A DNA stretch of 32,281 nucleotides from a bacterium (GCA_029573715.1 JAKQDR010000238.1:1-32281), one strand, 5' to 3'. Numbered from the stretch's first letter, positions 7,819 to 16,875 are shown. Program-made: numbers and translations. Notes: generated by a model from the sequence alone, not told the origin.

Positions 7819-8502
7819 ATGAACGCATCGCAATCCATCACCCTTGAGTGTCAACTTCGTACCACATTTGGCAAGAAAAATCGCTCGCTTCGAAAAGCGC
7901 AATACATCCCCGGTGTCATATATGGTGAGGGCAAAGCATCTGAGCATGTCACTCTCTCATACAAAACATTTATGGATGTGTACCGCAAGGCAGGAGAAAC
8001 GACTATCGTAGAATGTGATATCGACGGAGTCAAAACTCCCACCCTTATCGCCGATGTGGCATTTCACCCCGTGCACGACACCATGCTCCACGTAGATTTT
8101 AAGCGCATTAATCTTGCAAAGAAAGTAGAAGCTAATGTACCCGTTGTCATCGTGGGCGAATCACCCGCAGTGAAATCAGGCGGAGTGCTTTTGCAACAAG
8201 CCCAAGAAATCTCTGTTGAGTGTCTCCCTCAGCATATTCCCCATGAAATATCTATTGATGCTACCTTGTTAACAGAAATTGGACAAGAATACACCATTGC
8301 TGATCTTCCAAAAGATGATTCCTATGATGTCATCGAAGAAGCCGATCGAGTCATTGTGTCGATCGTTGCGCATCGTGAAGAATCAACAGAAGCTCAAACT
8401 GAACGTGTCGAAACAGAGATTACGAGCGCCAAAGAACCCGCAGAAGGAGAAGTTGCCACCGAAACACCGACAGAAACCACAGAAGAATCTAAAAAAGAAT
8501 AA
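7819..8502 (+). CDS. rplY: 50S ribosomal protein L25 (CTC/TL5 long form)
   Basis: The 227-aa product matches the long L25/CTC family, which binds 5S rRNA in the large subunit. Residues 1-95 form the L25 domain (LECQLRTTFGKKNRSLRKAQ, then IPGVIYGEG and HPVHDTMLHVDFKRINL). The second beta domain contains VPVVIVGESPAVKSGGVL and the LPQHIPHEISID region. The last 40 residues are an acidic Thr/Glu-rich tail that ends in SKKE. The open frame continues upstream to 7600 inside the DUF4012 gene, but the family start MNASQSITLECQLRT fixes 7819. It begins 10 nt after the DUF4012 stop, with no ribosome-binding sequence, and may be translated from the same message. Confidence 0.95.
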   Translation: MNASQSITLECQLRTTFGKKNRSLRKAQYIPGVIYGEGKASEHVTLSYKTFMDVYRKAGETTIVECDIDGVKTPTLIADVAFHPVHDTMLHVDFKRINLAKKVEANVPVVIVGESPAVKSGGVLLQQAQEISVECLPQHIPHEISIDATLLTEIGQEYTIADLPKDDSYDVIEEADRVIVSIVAHREESTEAQTERVETEITSAKEPAEGEVATETPTETTEESKKE

Positions 8503-8582
8503 TCCATCATCTTCGATTTTTTATATCTTCGCTACAGGGCGCATGAGTTTTTGTGCATCTTCCTTTTCATCTGTTCCTGTGT

Positions 8583-8588
8583 TAGAAT
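8583..8588 (+). promoter_or_regulatory. -10 box for nusA
   Basis: TAGAAT ends nine bases before the nusA ATG at 8598. The -35 region is poor (T-rich, no clear hexamer at 17 nt). This fits the near-leaderless pattern seen elsewhere in the window. Confidence 0.45.
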
Positions 8589-8597
8589 GAAGCCCTT

Positions 8598-9641
8598 ATG
8601 GGAATTATCAAAAACGAATTTGCCCTTGCACTCAATCAAGTCGCTCAAGAGCGCGGCATCCAGCCATCTGAAGTCATTATATCCATGGAAGCAGCCATCG
8701 TCGCCGCCTATCACAAGGAATATCCGCAACACGCAGAAAAAGAGGTGGTGGCACGGGTCAATCATGACACCGGAGAAGCACATTTATACGAAGGAGAAGT
8801 CGATATCACTCCACCCGGATTTGGGCGCATCGCAGCACAAACCGCACGCAATGTCATCGTACAAAAAATTCGCGAAGCAGAAAGGCGCACCGCAGTGGGC
8901 CATTATCAAAAACAGCTCGGCACCCTTATCAAAGGGCGTATCATTCGAGCAGATGGCTATAATGCGTATGTGGATTTGAATCGAACCGAAGCTATCGTAC
9001 CAAAAAGCGAACAAATCTCTGCCGAGCCATACGGCCCCAACATCTCTTACACATTTCTTTTGAAATCAATTGAAGAAGACAAACTCGGTCGAACTCGCAT
9101 CATTCTATCGCGCACGTCTCCCGAATTTCTCGCACAGCTTTTTAAGCGGGAAGTGCCGGAGATCTCTTCGGGGGCAGTCGAAATCAAAGCAATTGTGCGC
9201 AAACCGGGTGAGCGCGCCAAGATCGCCGTTTGGAGTACCCGCGGAAGTGTCGACCCTGTTGGCGCGTGCGTGGGCCAAAAAGGGGTTCGCGTACAAGTGG
9301 TTACCGATGAGCTGGGCAAACACGAAAAACTAGACATTATCCAATGGCAGCCTGAAACCAAAGATCTTATTGTAAATGCCCTTGCGCCCGCCGTCATTGA
9401 AAACATAGACATTGATCAAGATGCGAAAGTGGCAAATGTCACCGTGCAGGTTTCTCAGGCTCCCCTTGCCATAGGTAAAGGCGGTGTGAATGTGAATCTT
9501 GCCGCAGAGCTCACAAACCTTACCATCAATATTATCCAAATATCTGATCAAACCGAGCCAGCTCCAGATGCATCACCCACTGAGGCGGCAGCACCAGAAT
9601 CTACCGAAACACCTAAAGAATCTGTTGCACCAGAAGCATAA
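8598..9641 (+). CDS. nusA: Transcription termination/antitermination protein NusA
   Basis: NusA binds RNA polymerase and nascent RNA and controls pausing, termination and antitermination. The 347-aa product has the N-terminal polymerase-binding domain (residues about 1-105, beginning GIIKNEFALALNQVAQERG), an S1 domain (about 108-175: GTLIKGRIIRADGYNAYVDL), then KH domains. The first KH domain has GACVGQKGVRVQVVTDELG, and the second has APLAIGKGGVNVNLAAELT. It lacks the C-terminal acidic repeats of enterobacterial NusA and ends in a Pro/Glu/Thr-rich disordered tail of about 35 residues. It is followed by infB at 50 nt, the common bacterial order nusA-infB. Confidence 0.96.
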   Translation: MGIIKNEFALALNQVAQERGIQPSEVIISMEAAIVAAYHKEYPQHAEKEVVARVNHDTGEAHLYEGEVDITPPGFGRIAAQTARNVIVQKIREAERRTAVGHYQKQLGTLIKGRIIRADGYNAYVDLNRTEAIVPKSEQISAEPYGPNISYTFLLKSIEEDKLGRTRIILSRTSPEFLAQLFKREVPEISSGAVEIKAIVRKPGERAKIAVWSTRGSVDPVGACVGQKGVRVQVVTDELGKHEKLDIIQWQPETKDLIVNALAPAVIENIDIDQDAKVANVTVQVSQAPLAIGKGGVNVNLAAELTNLTINIIQISDQTEPAPDASPTEAAAPESTETPKESVAPEA

Positions 9642-9691
9642 AAGTGAAGAGCATCGCGCATCTGTTTCGTTGAAACATCATAAGCATTATC

Positions 9692-11185
9692 ATGGCACAG
9701 TCTAAAAAAACCACTCCATCTCACTTTCGCTCACCCGTCGTCACCATACTCGGGCACGTCGATCACGGCAAAACGAGCTTGCTTGATTTCATCAGAAAAA
9801 GTCGCATCACCTCCAAAGAACATGGGGGTATCACCCAAAGCATTGGCGCATATGAAGTAAAAACAAAATTCAAGGATTATCACGTTTCACATCTCACCTT
9901 CATAGACACCCCCGGACACGAAGCATTCACCAAGCTACGCAGTCGCGGTGCACAATCTGCCGACATTGCCGTCTTAGTCGTTGACGCCAAAGAGTCTCTC
10001 ATGCCTCAAACCATCGAATCCATCGCTCACATCAAAGCATCCAAAATTCCCTTCATCGTTGCCATGAATAAATGTGACTTGCCCGATGCCAATCCGGAAA
10101 AAGTCGAGCGAGATCTCCTAAAACACAACATTCAAACCGAGCATAAGGGAGGGCTCGTGCCCGCAGTAAAATTGTCGGCCAAAACCGGCACAGGAGTTTC
10201 TGAGCTTTTGGAAACGATTCTCTTTATGGCAAACGACCTTGAACTCACCTACGAGCCAGAGGGCCCCGCGCGCGCGCTGATTGTTGAAACAAATAAAGAT
10301 AAACGAGGCGTGGTAGTGAGTGTCATCGTACAAGAGGGAACAATGAGAATTGGCGATGTGCTCTATACAGCCGATGGTAAGCAGGTCAAGATTCGTGCAA
10401 TGATTAATGATATGGGAGTAAATGTCAAAGAGGTTCTCCCCTCCACTCCCGTGCTCGTTTTAGGATTTGGTGAGATCCCGGAAGTTGGTACTATAGTAAG
10501 TGCCAAAAAGCCTGAAGAGTTGGTGAAAGAATCATCAAACGCATCATCAAATCAACCATTGCAGCCAGCCTTCAATTTGGAGGACGTGCTCAACCCTCCA
10601 AAAGAAGAGCGCAAACTCGCCCTCGTTGTCAAAACCGATTCGCAAGGATCGCTTGAAGCACTGCAGCAGTCGCTTGCCACCAATAAAAACATCGATCTTG
10701 TGCTAGCGGGTATCGGCAACGTACACCGATCCGACGTACTCCTTGCCAAAGCGACAAACGCCATCGTCATTGGCTTTTCCGTTGGCATCGACCCAGAAAC
10801 TCAACTGCTTGCGCAACAAGAAAAAGTGGTCATCAAAACCTTCAACATCATATATGAACTCATTGAAGAGCTCGAGGAAGTCGCTGAGCTTATCGCTGAA
10901 AAAGAAGCTGCTGCCAAAAACCTTAAGGGTGAAGCAAAAGTGCTCGCACTTTTTGAGATACAAGGAGAGAAAGTGTTTGGTGTGGGAATAATTAAAGGTA
11001 AATTCAATACCGGTGATGAAATCGAAGTATTTCGAGCTGGAAACAGCTTTGGTAAGACCAAAATTGTATCCCTCAAGTTCCGCGCCAAAACCATCTCCGA
11101 GGCTAAAAAGGGTGAGGAGTGCGGCATGCTGCTTTCTCCACCCCTTGACATACGGGCAGGGGATATAGTAAAATGTATCCTATAG
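9692..11185 (+). CDS. infB: Translation initiation factor IF-2 (short form)
   Basis: IF-2 is the GTPase that places initiator tRNA on the ribosome. All G motifs are present near the N-terminus: GHVDHGKT (residues 21-28), a switch region HGGITQSIGAYEV, DTPGHE (72-77), NKCD (126-129) and SAK (162-164). Domain II and the IF-2 middle domain follow (ALVVKTDSQGSLEALQQSL), and then the C-terminal C2 domain. At 497 aa it lacks the several-hundred-residue N-terminal region of E. coli IF-2; the G domain begins at about residue 15. I see no frameshift or upstream frame that would supply the missing part. The short form is common in reduced genomes. The next gene starts 4 nt after its stop. Confidence 0.97.
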   Translation: MAQSKKTTPSHFRSPVVTILGHVDHGKTSLLDFIRKSRITSKEHGGITQSIGAYEVKTKFKDYHVSHLTFIDTPGHEAFTKLRSRGAQSADIAVLVVDAKESLMPQTIESIAHIKASKIPFIVAMNKCDLPDANPEKVERDLLKHNIQTEHKGGLVPAVKLSAKTGTGVSELLETILFMANDLELTYEPEGPARALIVETNKDKRGVVVSVIVQEGTMRIGDVLYTADGKQVKIRAMINDMGVNVKEVLPSTPVLVLGFGEIPEVGTIVSAKKPEELVKESSNASSNQPLQPAFNLEDVLNPPKEERKLALVVKTDSQGSLEALQQSLATNKNIDLVLAGIGNVHRSDVLLAKATNAIVIGFSVGIDPETQLLAQQEKVVIKTFNIIYELIEELEEVAELIAEKEAAAKNLKGEAKVLALFEIQGEKVFGVGIIKGKFNTGDEIEVFRAGNSFGKTKIVSLKFRAKTISEAKKGEECGMLLSPPLDIRAGDIVKCIL

Positions 11186-11189
11186 TTCT

Positions 11190-12350
11190 ATGAACCAGGA
11201 TATAAATCCGCTCGATCTCATCGTCAGAGATTTGAGCCAATCAACCAGCCCCGTCATATTGCTTCCGCAGAATCCATCCCTTGATGCCCTCCATGCTGCG
11301 CTTGGGCTTTATTTGGGACTCTCAACGCTCGGAAAAAATGTGGTTGTCGCAACGTCAAATCAGGTGAAACAGCAAATAAAAGATGGGGGGGTCATTCGCA
11401 CTGAACTTACCGCAAGTGGTGATAATCTGGTCATTTCATTCCCCTACACTGACGGAAGTATAGACAAAGTAGACTATAGAATTGAAAATAACACCTTCAA
11501 CCTCATTATCATACCCCGACCCGGATTTCCTAAAGTCACACCGGAGCAAATGGCATACTCGTATAGTGGTGGAAGCATCGACTGCATTATCACACTTGAC
11601 GCCCCTACCATTGAGTCATTGGGCAAGATATACGCTGATCATAAACAAACGCTCGACCCACTTCCATTGGTTAATATCGACACTCATCAAGCAAACACAC
11701 AGTATGGCTCGGTCAATTATGTCGTACCCACGGTGTCATCTGTTTCTCAGCTGACTTTTGATGTATTGCGTGGCATGCAAATTCGCACGGACGCCGTTAT
11801 GGCAACGCACATCTTACATGGTATCGTGGCATCGACCAATAATTTTACTGCTCCCAACACAAGCGCCGATGTGTTTACCGATGTGGCTGAGCTCATGAAG
11901 CTTGGCGCCGTACGTGAGCCAATAGCACAAGATGGGCCAAGCAGAACCCCTCCACCTTCAGCTGCTGCACGAAGCGGAGGCGCGCCATCAAAACCACAAA
12001 ATCAAAGCCCTCAAGACGGTCAACAAGCACGCACACGTAACCCTCAACAGCAAAACCAGGGCCCGCAACGCATGCAACCCCAAGGCGGTGCTCAACAGCA
12101 ACAAAAGACGCAAGGCAATCAACCCAAGCCGCCACAAGGGCGTCAAAATCAGCAAAGTCCAGCCCCCCGACCACGTCATGATGACATTCCTCCCGCTCAA
12201 GTAAAGCCTCAAGAAGAAGCGTCTTGGATTGAGCAAATCCCAGCAGATGAGCAGCCCACCCCACCCTCGGGTGGCACCGATCAAAAACCCAAAGAAGCCC
12301 CCCAAGACTGGCTCAAGCCAAAGATTTTTAAGGGGAATGGGTTTGTATAG
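11190..12350 (+). CDS. Degenerate DHH-family (NrnA-like) protein with Q/P-rich tail
   Basis: The 386-aa protein follows infB at the place where many bacteria carry the DHH phosphoesterase nrnA (nanoRNase/pAp phosphatase). Its first 240 residues keep the DHH fold pattern, but the active-site motifs are altered. The expected D-G-D-A motif reads NPSLDALHAALGLYLGL (residues about 28-44). The DHH motif reads NIDTHQANTQYG (162-173). The usual G-I-x-x-D-T-x-x-F motif reads GIVASTNNFT (about 211-220). The DHHA1 domain with its GG-H motif is absent. In its place is a 140-residue low-complexity tail rich in Gln, Pro, Asn and Gly (about 246-386). It is probably catalytically dead and may act by binding. 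The start lies 4 nt after the infB stop, so translation is likely coupled. Confidence 0.68.
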   Translation: MNQDINPLDLIVRDLSQSTSPVILLPQNPSLDALHAALGLYLGLSTLGKNVVVATSNQVKQQIKDGGVIRTELTASGDNLVISFPYTDGSIDKVDYRIENNTFNLIIIPRPGFPKVTPEQMAYSYSGGSIDCIITLDAPTIESLGKIYADHKQTLDPLPLVNIDTHQANTQYGSVNYVVPTVSSVSQLTFDVLRGMQIRTDAVMATHILHGIVASTNNFTAPNTSADVFTDVAELMKLGAVREPIAQDGPSRTPPPSAAARSGGAPSKPQNQSPQDGQQARTRNPQQQNQGPQRMQPQGGAQQQQKTQGNQPKPPQGRQNQQSPAPRPRHDDIPPAQVKPQEEASWIEQIPADEQPTPPSGGTDQKPKEAPQDWLKPKIFKGNGFV

Positions 12351-12364
12351 ACCACTACCTAAGG

Positions 12365-12370
12365 TATAAT
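12365..12370 (+). promoter_or_regulatory. -10 box for the small basic gene
   Basis: A perfect TATAAT lies 11 bases before the ATG at 12382. TTGTAT (12343-12348), 16 nt upstream, is a fair -35. Confidence 0.5.
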
Positions 12371-12381
12371 AGCTCATCAAT

Positions 12382-12795
12382 ATGTCTGATGAACTACTTC
12401 AACCAGTCGCCAGAGAAAATGTTCGTATCCCCACACGATTACATACGAATTTCTCGAGTCAACCAGCGATTCACTCATATTCTGACGGAAAGGGACACCT
12501 TCTTCGTACTTCAAGATTTCAGAAAGGAGGCACATTTCGCCGGGGAGCACCCCACAGACATTTTCCCAATCCCTCAACAGGTGAACATTCTTCAAGAAAA
12601 GTGAGGGGGGATTTTTCTGTATGGGGGGATTATGACGGACATCATATGGCAAGAGTGACGTCAAGCATACTCAGAAGAAGGAGAAAGGAGAGTGCGGGAT
12701 ATATTTGGGGAGGTCATAACCACATGAGGCCTCGATATCGAGTCAATGGTAAACGCTACGGCAAGAATGTTGAATATGAGTCTTTTGATGAGTGA
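12382..12795 (+). CDS. Small basic protein, unknown function
   Basis: I do not recognise this 137-aa protein. It is rich in Arg, His, Gly and Ser with few hydrophobic residues, has no membrane segment or signal peptide, and contains Arg/Lys clusters (ILRRRRKES, RPRYRVNGKRYG). That composition would suit a nucleic-acid-binding or disordered protein, but there is no recognisable motif. In favour of it being real: a TATAAT box at the right place, an open frame filling the gap between two genes, and an end 18 nt before recJ. Against it: the composition is unusual for the window, and overlapping open frames exist on both strands. It could be a lineage-specific gene or a decayed one. Confidence 0.5.
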   Translation: MSDELLQPVARENVRIPTRLHTNFSSQPAIHSYSDGKGHLLRTSRFQKGGTFRRGAPHRHFPNPSTGEHSSRKVRGDFSVWGDYDGHHMARVTSSILRRRRKESAGYIWGGHNHMRPRYRVNGKRYGKNVEYESFDE

Positions 12796-12813
12796 TTCTG
12801 CTAAACTACTTTC

Positions 12814-14709
12814 ATGAAAGTAACAGTGCGGACACATCTTCCACCCAACCCCTCCCCACAAGAAGTCTTTGACATTTTGGTGCAGTCTCGCATTGACGCC
12901 AAACACCCAACATCCGCCACCGAGCACTATCTTTCTCCTCCCCATCCCTCCCAGCTCAATCTGATTGATTTTGGTTTCGAAAAGGTATATGTTGAAAAAG
13001 CAATGGAGTTTATATGGCGCTGCCACCCCCTCCATCCTGACAATGCGACACCGCACAAGCCTATCGTCGTATATACAGACTACGATGCCGACGGCATAAC
13101 CGGAGGCACAATCCTCTGGGAAACACTCCATACGCTTGGATTTACGGCTTTCCCCTACACACCTAATAGAATTTCTGAAGGATATGGGTTTTCAACGCCA
13201 GGACTTGATAGGGTGAAACGCAAATATGACCCCGCTCTCATCATCAGTGTCGATCATGGAATAACGGCAGATGCATACGTGTCATATGCGCTTGAAACCC
13301 TGAACATTCCGATAATCGTGACCGATCACCACCATCGTCAAGAAGAAAAAGTGCCCAAAAAAGCAGAGGCAGTATTTCACATCCCGGTACTTTCCGGCTC
13401 AGGCGCTGCGTACTATGTGGCAAAAGAAATCAACAACAGTTCAAAGTTAAATACCTGGGCACTTGGAACTCGGGACTTGGAACGTATGTTTGACACTGAC
13501 TACATCGGCATCGCGGCTATTGGCACCATTGCAGATTTGGTCCCGTTGCAGGGAGCTTCTCGATCTATCGCCTTTCATGGACTTAAGGCGCTCACCAGTA
13601 CAAGCCGGCCCGGGCTTGTGGCCCTAAAAAAAGTAGCAGACCATATTGGAAAAACGGTCACGACCTATGAGGTAGGATTCCTACTTGCGCCACGCATTAA
13701 TGCATCGGGAAGGCTTGAAGATGCACTTGATGCGGTCAGGCTTTTGTGCACTAAAGATGCTACTAAGGCACGTTCACTTGCTGAAAAACTTAACCGTCTT
13801 AATGTTCAGCGCCAAAATATGGTGAAGGAGGCAGTGGAAGAGGCGCTTAAAATGGTCGACGCTCAGATGGATCAAGATGGCAATCTACCCAAAATTCTTT
13901 TCGTGTACCAACAACAAATCCAGACTGATGAACTAAGCATTTCCGCTTCATGGCATGAGGGTATTATTGGCCTTATTGCATCAAAAATCTGTGAAAAATA
14001 TTATCGGCCCACTATTGTCCTTACCATAGCTCACGATGACACATCGCCCTTAGACAAAGCTAACCGTGAGCAAGGCCGAACTGCTCAAGATAAATCCCCG
14101 GCAAATAACGAAATAGTCGATGTCAAAATGAGCGTTTCAAACCATGACTCAACGCTGAGCGCTCAGCACTTATATAAAGCCTCTTGTCGCTCAATTCCAG
14201 GTTTTCATCTGACTGATTATTTATCGGCACACCAAAAACTGCTCGAGAAATTCGGCGGACACGAAGCGGCCGCCGGATTTTCAATAGAGGCACACAAACT
14301 CAATGAATTTATTACACAATCATATCACTATGCAGAAACGAAGATTACCGATGCAATGCTCGAGCGGACTGTTACGGCAGATTGTGAACTCCCGCTGACT
14401 GTCACCACTGCAGAACTTGCCGTAAAACTTGAGTCTATGGCGCCCTTTGGCGTTGGCAACCCCAAACCGGTGTTTGTATCTCACGGCGTTGTCCAGAATG
14501 TGCGCATTGTGGGTAAAGACGGCGCGCATGCACGCTTCATACTATCAGATAACAACAGTTCTTTTGAGCTGGTCGCCTTTGGAAAAGCAGAAGAGATTCA
14601 AAATCTTGCACAAGTTACCAAACCTCACCGGGTGGTATATACTCTTGATATGAATCGATTCTACGGATCTGAAAAAGCGCAAGGGAAGTTTGTTGCCATC
14701 GCAACATGA
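12814..14709 (+). CDS. recJ: Single-stranded-DNA-specific exonuclease RecJ
   Basis: RecJ degrades single-stranded DNA 5' to 3' in recombination and mismatch and base-excision repair. The 631-aa product has the DHH-domain motifs VVYTDYDADGITGG (Asp ligands at 89-93), SVDHGI (146-151) and VTDHHHRQ (169-176). The linker helix region includes APRINASGRLEDA, typical for RecJ. The DHHA1 motif GGHEAAAGFSIE lies near residue 480, followed by an OB-fold C-terminus (SMAPFGVGNPKPVF). All metal ligands seem intact, unlike the DHH relative two genes upstream. A TAAACT box six bases before the ATG suggests a leaderless transcript. It is slightly longer than usual because of an insertion around residues 405-445, a Ser/Asp/Asn-rich loop. 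Confidence 0.95.
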   Translation: MKVTVRTHLPPNPSPQEVFDILVQSRIDAKHPTSATEHYLSPPHPSQLNLIDFGFEKVYVEKAMEFIWRCHPLHPDNATPHKPIVVYTDYDADGITGGTILWETLHTLGFTAFPYTPNRISEGYGFSTPGLDRVKRKYDPALIISVDHGITADAYVSYALETLNIPIIVTDHHHRQEEKVPKKAEAVFHIPVLSGSGAAYYVAKEINNSSKLNTWALGTRDLERMFDTDYIGIAAIGTIADLVPLQGASRSIAFHGLKALTSTSRPGLVALKKVADHIGKTVTTYEVGFLLAPRINASGRLEDALDAVRLLCTKDATKARSLAEKLNRLNVQRQNMVKEAVEEALKMVDAQMDQDGNLPKILFVYQQQIQTDELSISASWHEGIIGLIASKICEKYYRPTIVLTIAHDDTSPLDKANREQGRTAQDKSPANNEIVDVKMSVSNHDSTLSAQHLYKASCRSIPGFHLTDYLSAHQKLLEKFGGHEAAAGFSIEAHKLNEFITQSYHYAETKITDAMLERTVTADCELPLTVTTAELAVKLESMAPFGVGNPKPVFVSHGVVQNVRIVGKDGAHARFILSDNNSSFELVAFGKAEEIQNLAQVTKPHRVVYTLDMNRFYGSEKAQGKFVAIAT

Positions 14710-14790
14710 TTCCTGCTAATTATTCCTACCATACATTCTTGCTTTGCTCCGCAGGCACATGATGATACCATGTAAAACCAATCATCCCAT

Positions 14791-14810
14791 CACTTGGCAT
14801 CACTTGGCAT
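14791..14810. repeat. Perfect tandem 10-bp duplication
   Basis: CACTTGGCAT occurs twice without a gap (14791-14800 and 14801-14810). It covers the last codons and stop of the 679-aa minus-strand gene, so the duplication partly lies in its 3' untranslated region. It is probably a slippage product. Confidence 0.8.
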
Positions 14811-16839
14811 CTCTTCGCTCAAACAAAGTGCCCTCTGTCTCAGCGAGTGCCTTCTCACCCATAAGCGGATGGATACGTATGATCCACCCTCCGTTGGCGT
14901 GTTCGTAAAAAATGCCAAAGCTGGGCCTGCCGGGAATGTTGAGCCCCTTATTAAACACGTATTCTACTGTTTTCCCATCAACTTGGACTTGTTCACCTCC
15001 TTCAAAAATTTGGCCAAACCCCGCAGCCGTCACCCGCCATGCCGTGTCACGATGGTTGACAATATTTTTTGCAAGGCGTCGGCGGAATTCAGGCCTTGTC
15101 CTTCGCTCAAGAAGATTGGTCAAGCGAACATAGACATCGGGTTCGGTGGTTGGATCAATATCTTGTATCCATGCACGAAGCTGTTGGTCGGTTGGATGAA
15201 TGCGTTTTATAGCGTCAATAGCCGTATCGGGCAGATTGTGATTTTTTTGCAATGCGCAAAGTAGGGTCTCATCTTTTCTCACTTTCCATTGCTCCCATGC
15301 GCTCTGTGATTCTTGCCAAAGCACATTCATCTTGGCAAGAAACGCATTAAGCTGCACCTGCACCTCAGCCATTGAACCTTGAGGCACACGTATCTCCCAA
15401 CCCTCAGTAACGCGCATATCGAAACGATATTCCTTTTTATCCCAATGAAATGATGTTATGGTGGGAGCCTCACCGGCAGAGGCATGAAATGCATTGCCTA
15501 ACTTCCGTTGCACCCATTCATCCATTATCTCGTGAAACATCGTGGCATACGGATCAACCTGTTTAAAGAGCATGTGGGGGGACACATTGTCCACATCTTC
15601 AAACCGAAACCCGCCCAGTACGGGCTCACCATGCGCAAACACCGATTTCATTTTGCCAAGTACGGTATTCACTTGAAATATTTTTTGTGCAATGGCACTT
15701 TGAATAGCATGAATATCAAGGTCTGCTTGCCCGCCCCAACCGCACGTTGCCTTCAAATACTCATATAGTTTTTGTACATCAGTCGAACTGCTCGCTTCAT
15801 GCAGGAAATCATCCATGTTGAGATCTCTTCCCTGAAGTGTAAGTGCCGCACGAAAAAGAGCTTTAGCATCAAAAACTGAAGATTCTTGCAGTTGTTGAAA
15901 GTCATCTTCTCGTCTGAATGCTGTTGCCTGATCTGGCGTTTGAGCAAAGACATGGTGTAATATCAGCCTTCGCATGGCATCTATATTTGGACGAAGCGTC
16001 GTATGGATGTGGCCGGTGGGGTTAGATGCCGCACCGCCACCAACGCCCCACTGTGCTTTTAAATCTCTTGCATAGCCCAGGGCCATGGTATGCGCAATTG
16101 TCCTAACACTCTCATCATTCAGTGATATATCAATCCCTTCATCACGCATTCGTCTATTAATCTCCGGCACAATATGCTGTCTATATACACTCAACAAATA
16201 TTGCTCATGCATCGCAAGATGCTCTTGGACAGATGTATAAATCTGCCTTAAAGTATTCTCAGGTATGATGATTTCACGAGTCCGATTACCCCAAGAAACC
16301 TTTATGGGATTCCCTTGGGCAGCATGCGCAAGCTGATACATATCAACGGGTGCCATGGCAAAATCCTCGGGCCCATCTCCAGTCTTCAGTCGCAGCATTG
16401 TCCAGGTGATAAGCTGGGCCGGAACATGCCCCATAGGTAGCTTGGCATCGTCAACCATAAGAGGTTCATCTCTATCTCTTTGAGGCTCATGACGAGCATC
16501 CAAAACTTTGTGCCAACTGTCACGAGACTCCTGTTCTGAAACAAAATATGGGGTGTGGGCTGAGGCCGGAAAGGTAGATGTAATAACTGCACTGACATCA
16601 TCAGTGATGCGTGTTTCATTAATGGCACCTAATCTTTCGCCCTCTGTGTATATTTGGCCAAGAGCACAGTGTATGGAATTGCCTTGATCAGCACGAGTGA
16701 GCGTTTGTGGGCCTGATATTCTATCTACACTGATTATTGGCACACCGGTAACCGTCCTAACACTTGATTGTACCTGTTCATAGATGCTGCCTATCGCAGT
16801 TTCATTCCACAGTCGAGGGATCTCTTGCCAGTTTGGCAT
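14800..16839 (-). CDS. Large orphan protein, unknown function
   Basis: I do not recognise this 679-aa protein. It has no signal peptide or membrane segment and is predicted to be a soluble, mainly helical protein. Visible blocks are an N-terminal mixed domain (1-170); a helical block (195-300) containing IVPEINRRMRDEGIDISLND and a His-rich TGHIHTTLRPN; a second helical region (300-450) with GWGGQADLDIHAIQ; a Trp-rich helical stretch (498-520); and a beta-rich C-terminal domain (600-665, with FEGGEQVQVDGK, GRPSFGIFYEHANGGWIIR). I see no nucleotide-binding or catalytic signature. ATG at 16839 was chosen over TTG at 16857 because the -10 box lies between the two. It follows the RelA/SpoT-like gene on the same strand with a promoter of its own in the 105-nt gap. 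Confidence 0.8.
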   Translation of the reverse strand: MPNWQEIPRLWNETAIGSIYEQVQSSVRTVTGVPIISVDRISGPQTLTRADQGNSIHCALGQIYTEGERLGAINETRITDDVSAVITSTFPASAHTPYFVSEQESRDSWHKVLDARHEPQRDRDEPLMVDDAKLPMGHVPAQLITWTMLRLKTGDGPEDFAMAPVDMYQLAHAAQGNPIKVSWGNRTREIIIPENTLRQIYTSVQEHLAMHEQYLLSVYRQHIVPEINRRMRDEGIDISLNDESVRTIAHTMALGYARDLKAQWGVGGGAASNPTGHIHTTLRPNIDAMRRLILHHVFAQTPDQATAFRREDDFQQLQESSVFDAKALFRAALTLQGRDLNMDDFLHEASSSTDVQKLYEYLKATCGWGGQADLDIHAIQSAIAQKIFQVNTVLGKMKSVFAHGEPVLGGFRFEDVDNVSPHMLFKQVDPYATMFHEIMDEWVQRKLGNAFHASAGEAPTITSFHWDKKEYRFDMRVTEGWEIRVPQGSMAEVQVQLNAFLAKMNVLWQESQSAWEQWKVRKDETLLCALQKNHNLPDTAIDAIKRIHPTDQQLRAWIQDIDPTTEPDVYVRLTNLLERRTRPEFRRRLAKNIVNHRDTAWRVTAAGFGQIFEGGEQVQVDGKTVEYVFNKGLNIPGRPSFGIFYEHANGGWIIRIHPLMGEKALAETEGTLFERRDAK

Positions 16840-16847
16840 AGGGTGAG

Positions 16848-16875
16848 AGTGTAGCAACTATGACAAATTGCGCAA
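16848..16875 (-). promoter_or_regulatory. Promoter of the 679-aa orphan gene
   Basis: On the minus strand TTGCGC (16875-16870) and TACACT (16853-16848) are 16 nt apart, with the ATG at 16839 eight bases further. The -35 lies inside the palindrome at 16868-16881. Confidence 0.5.
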
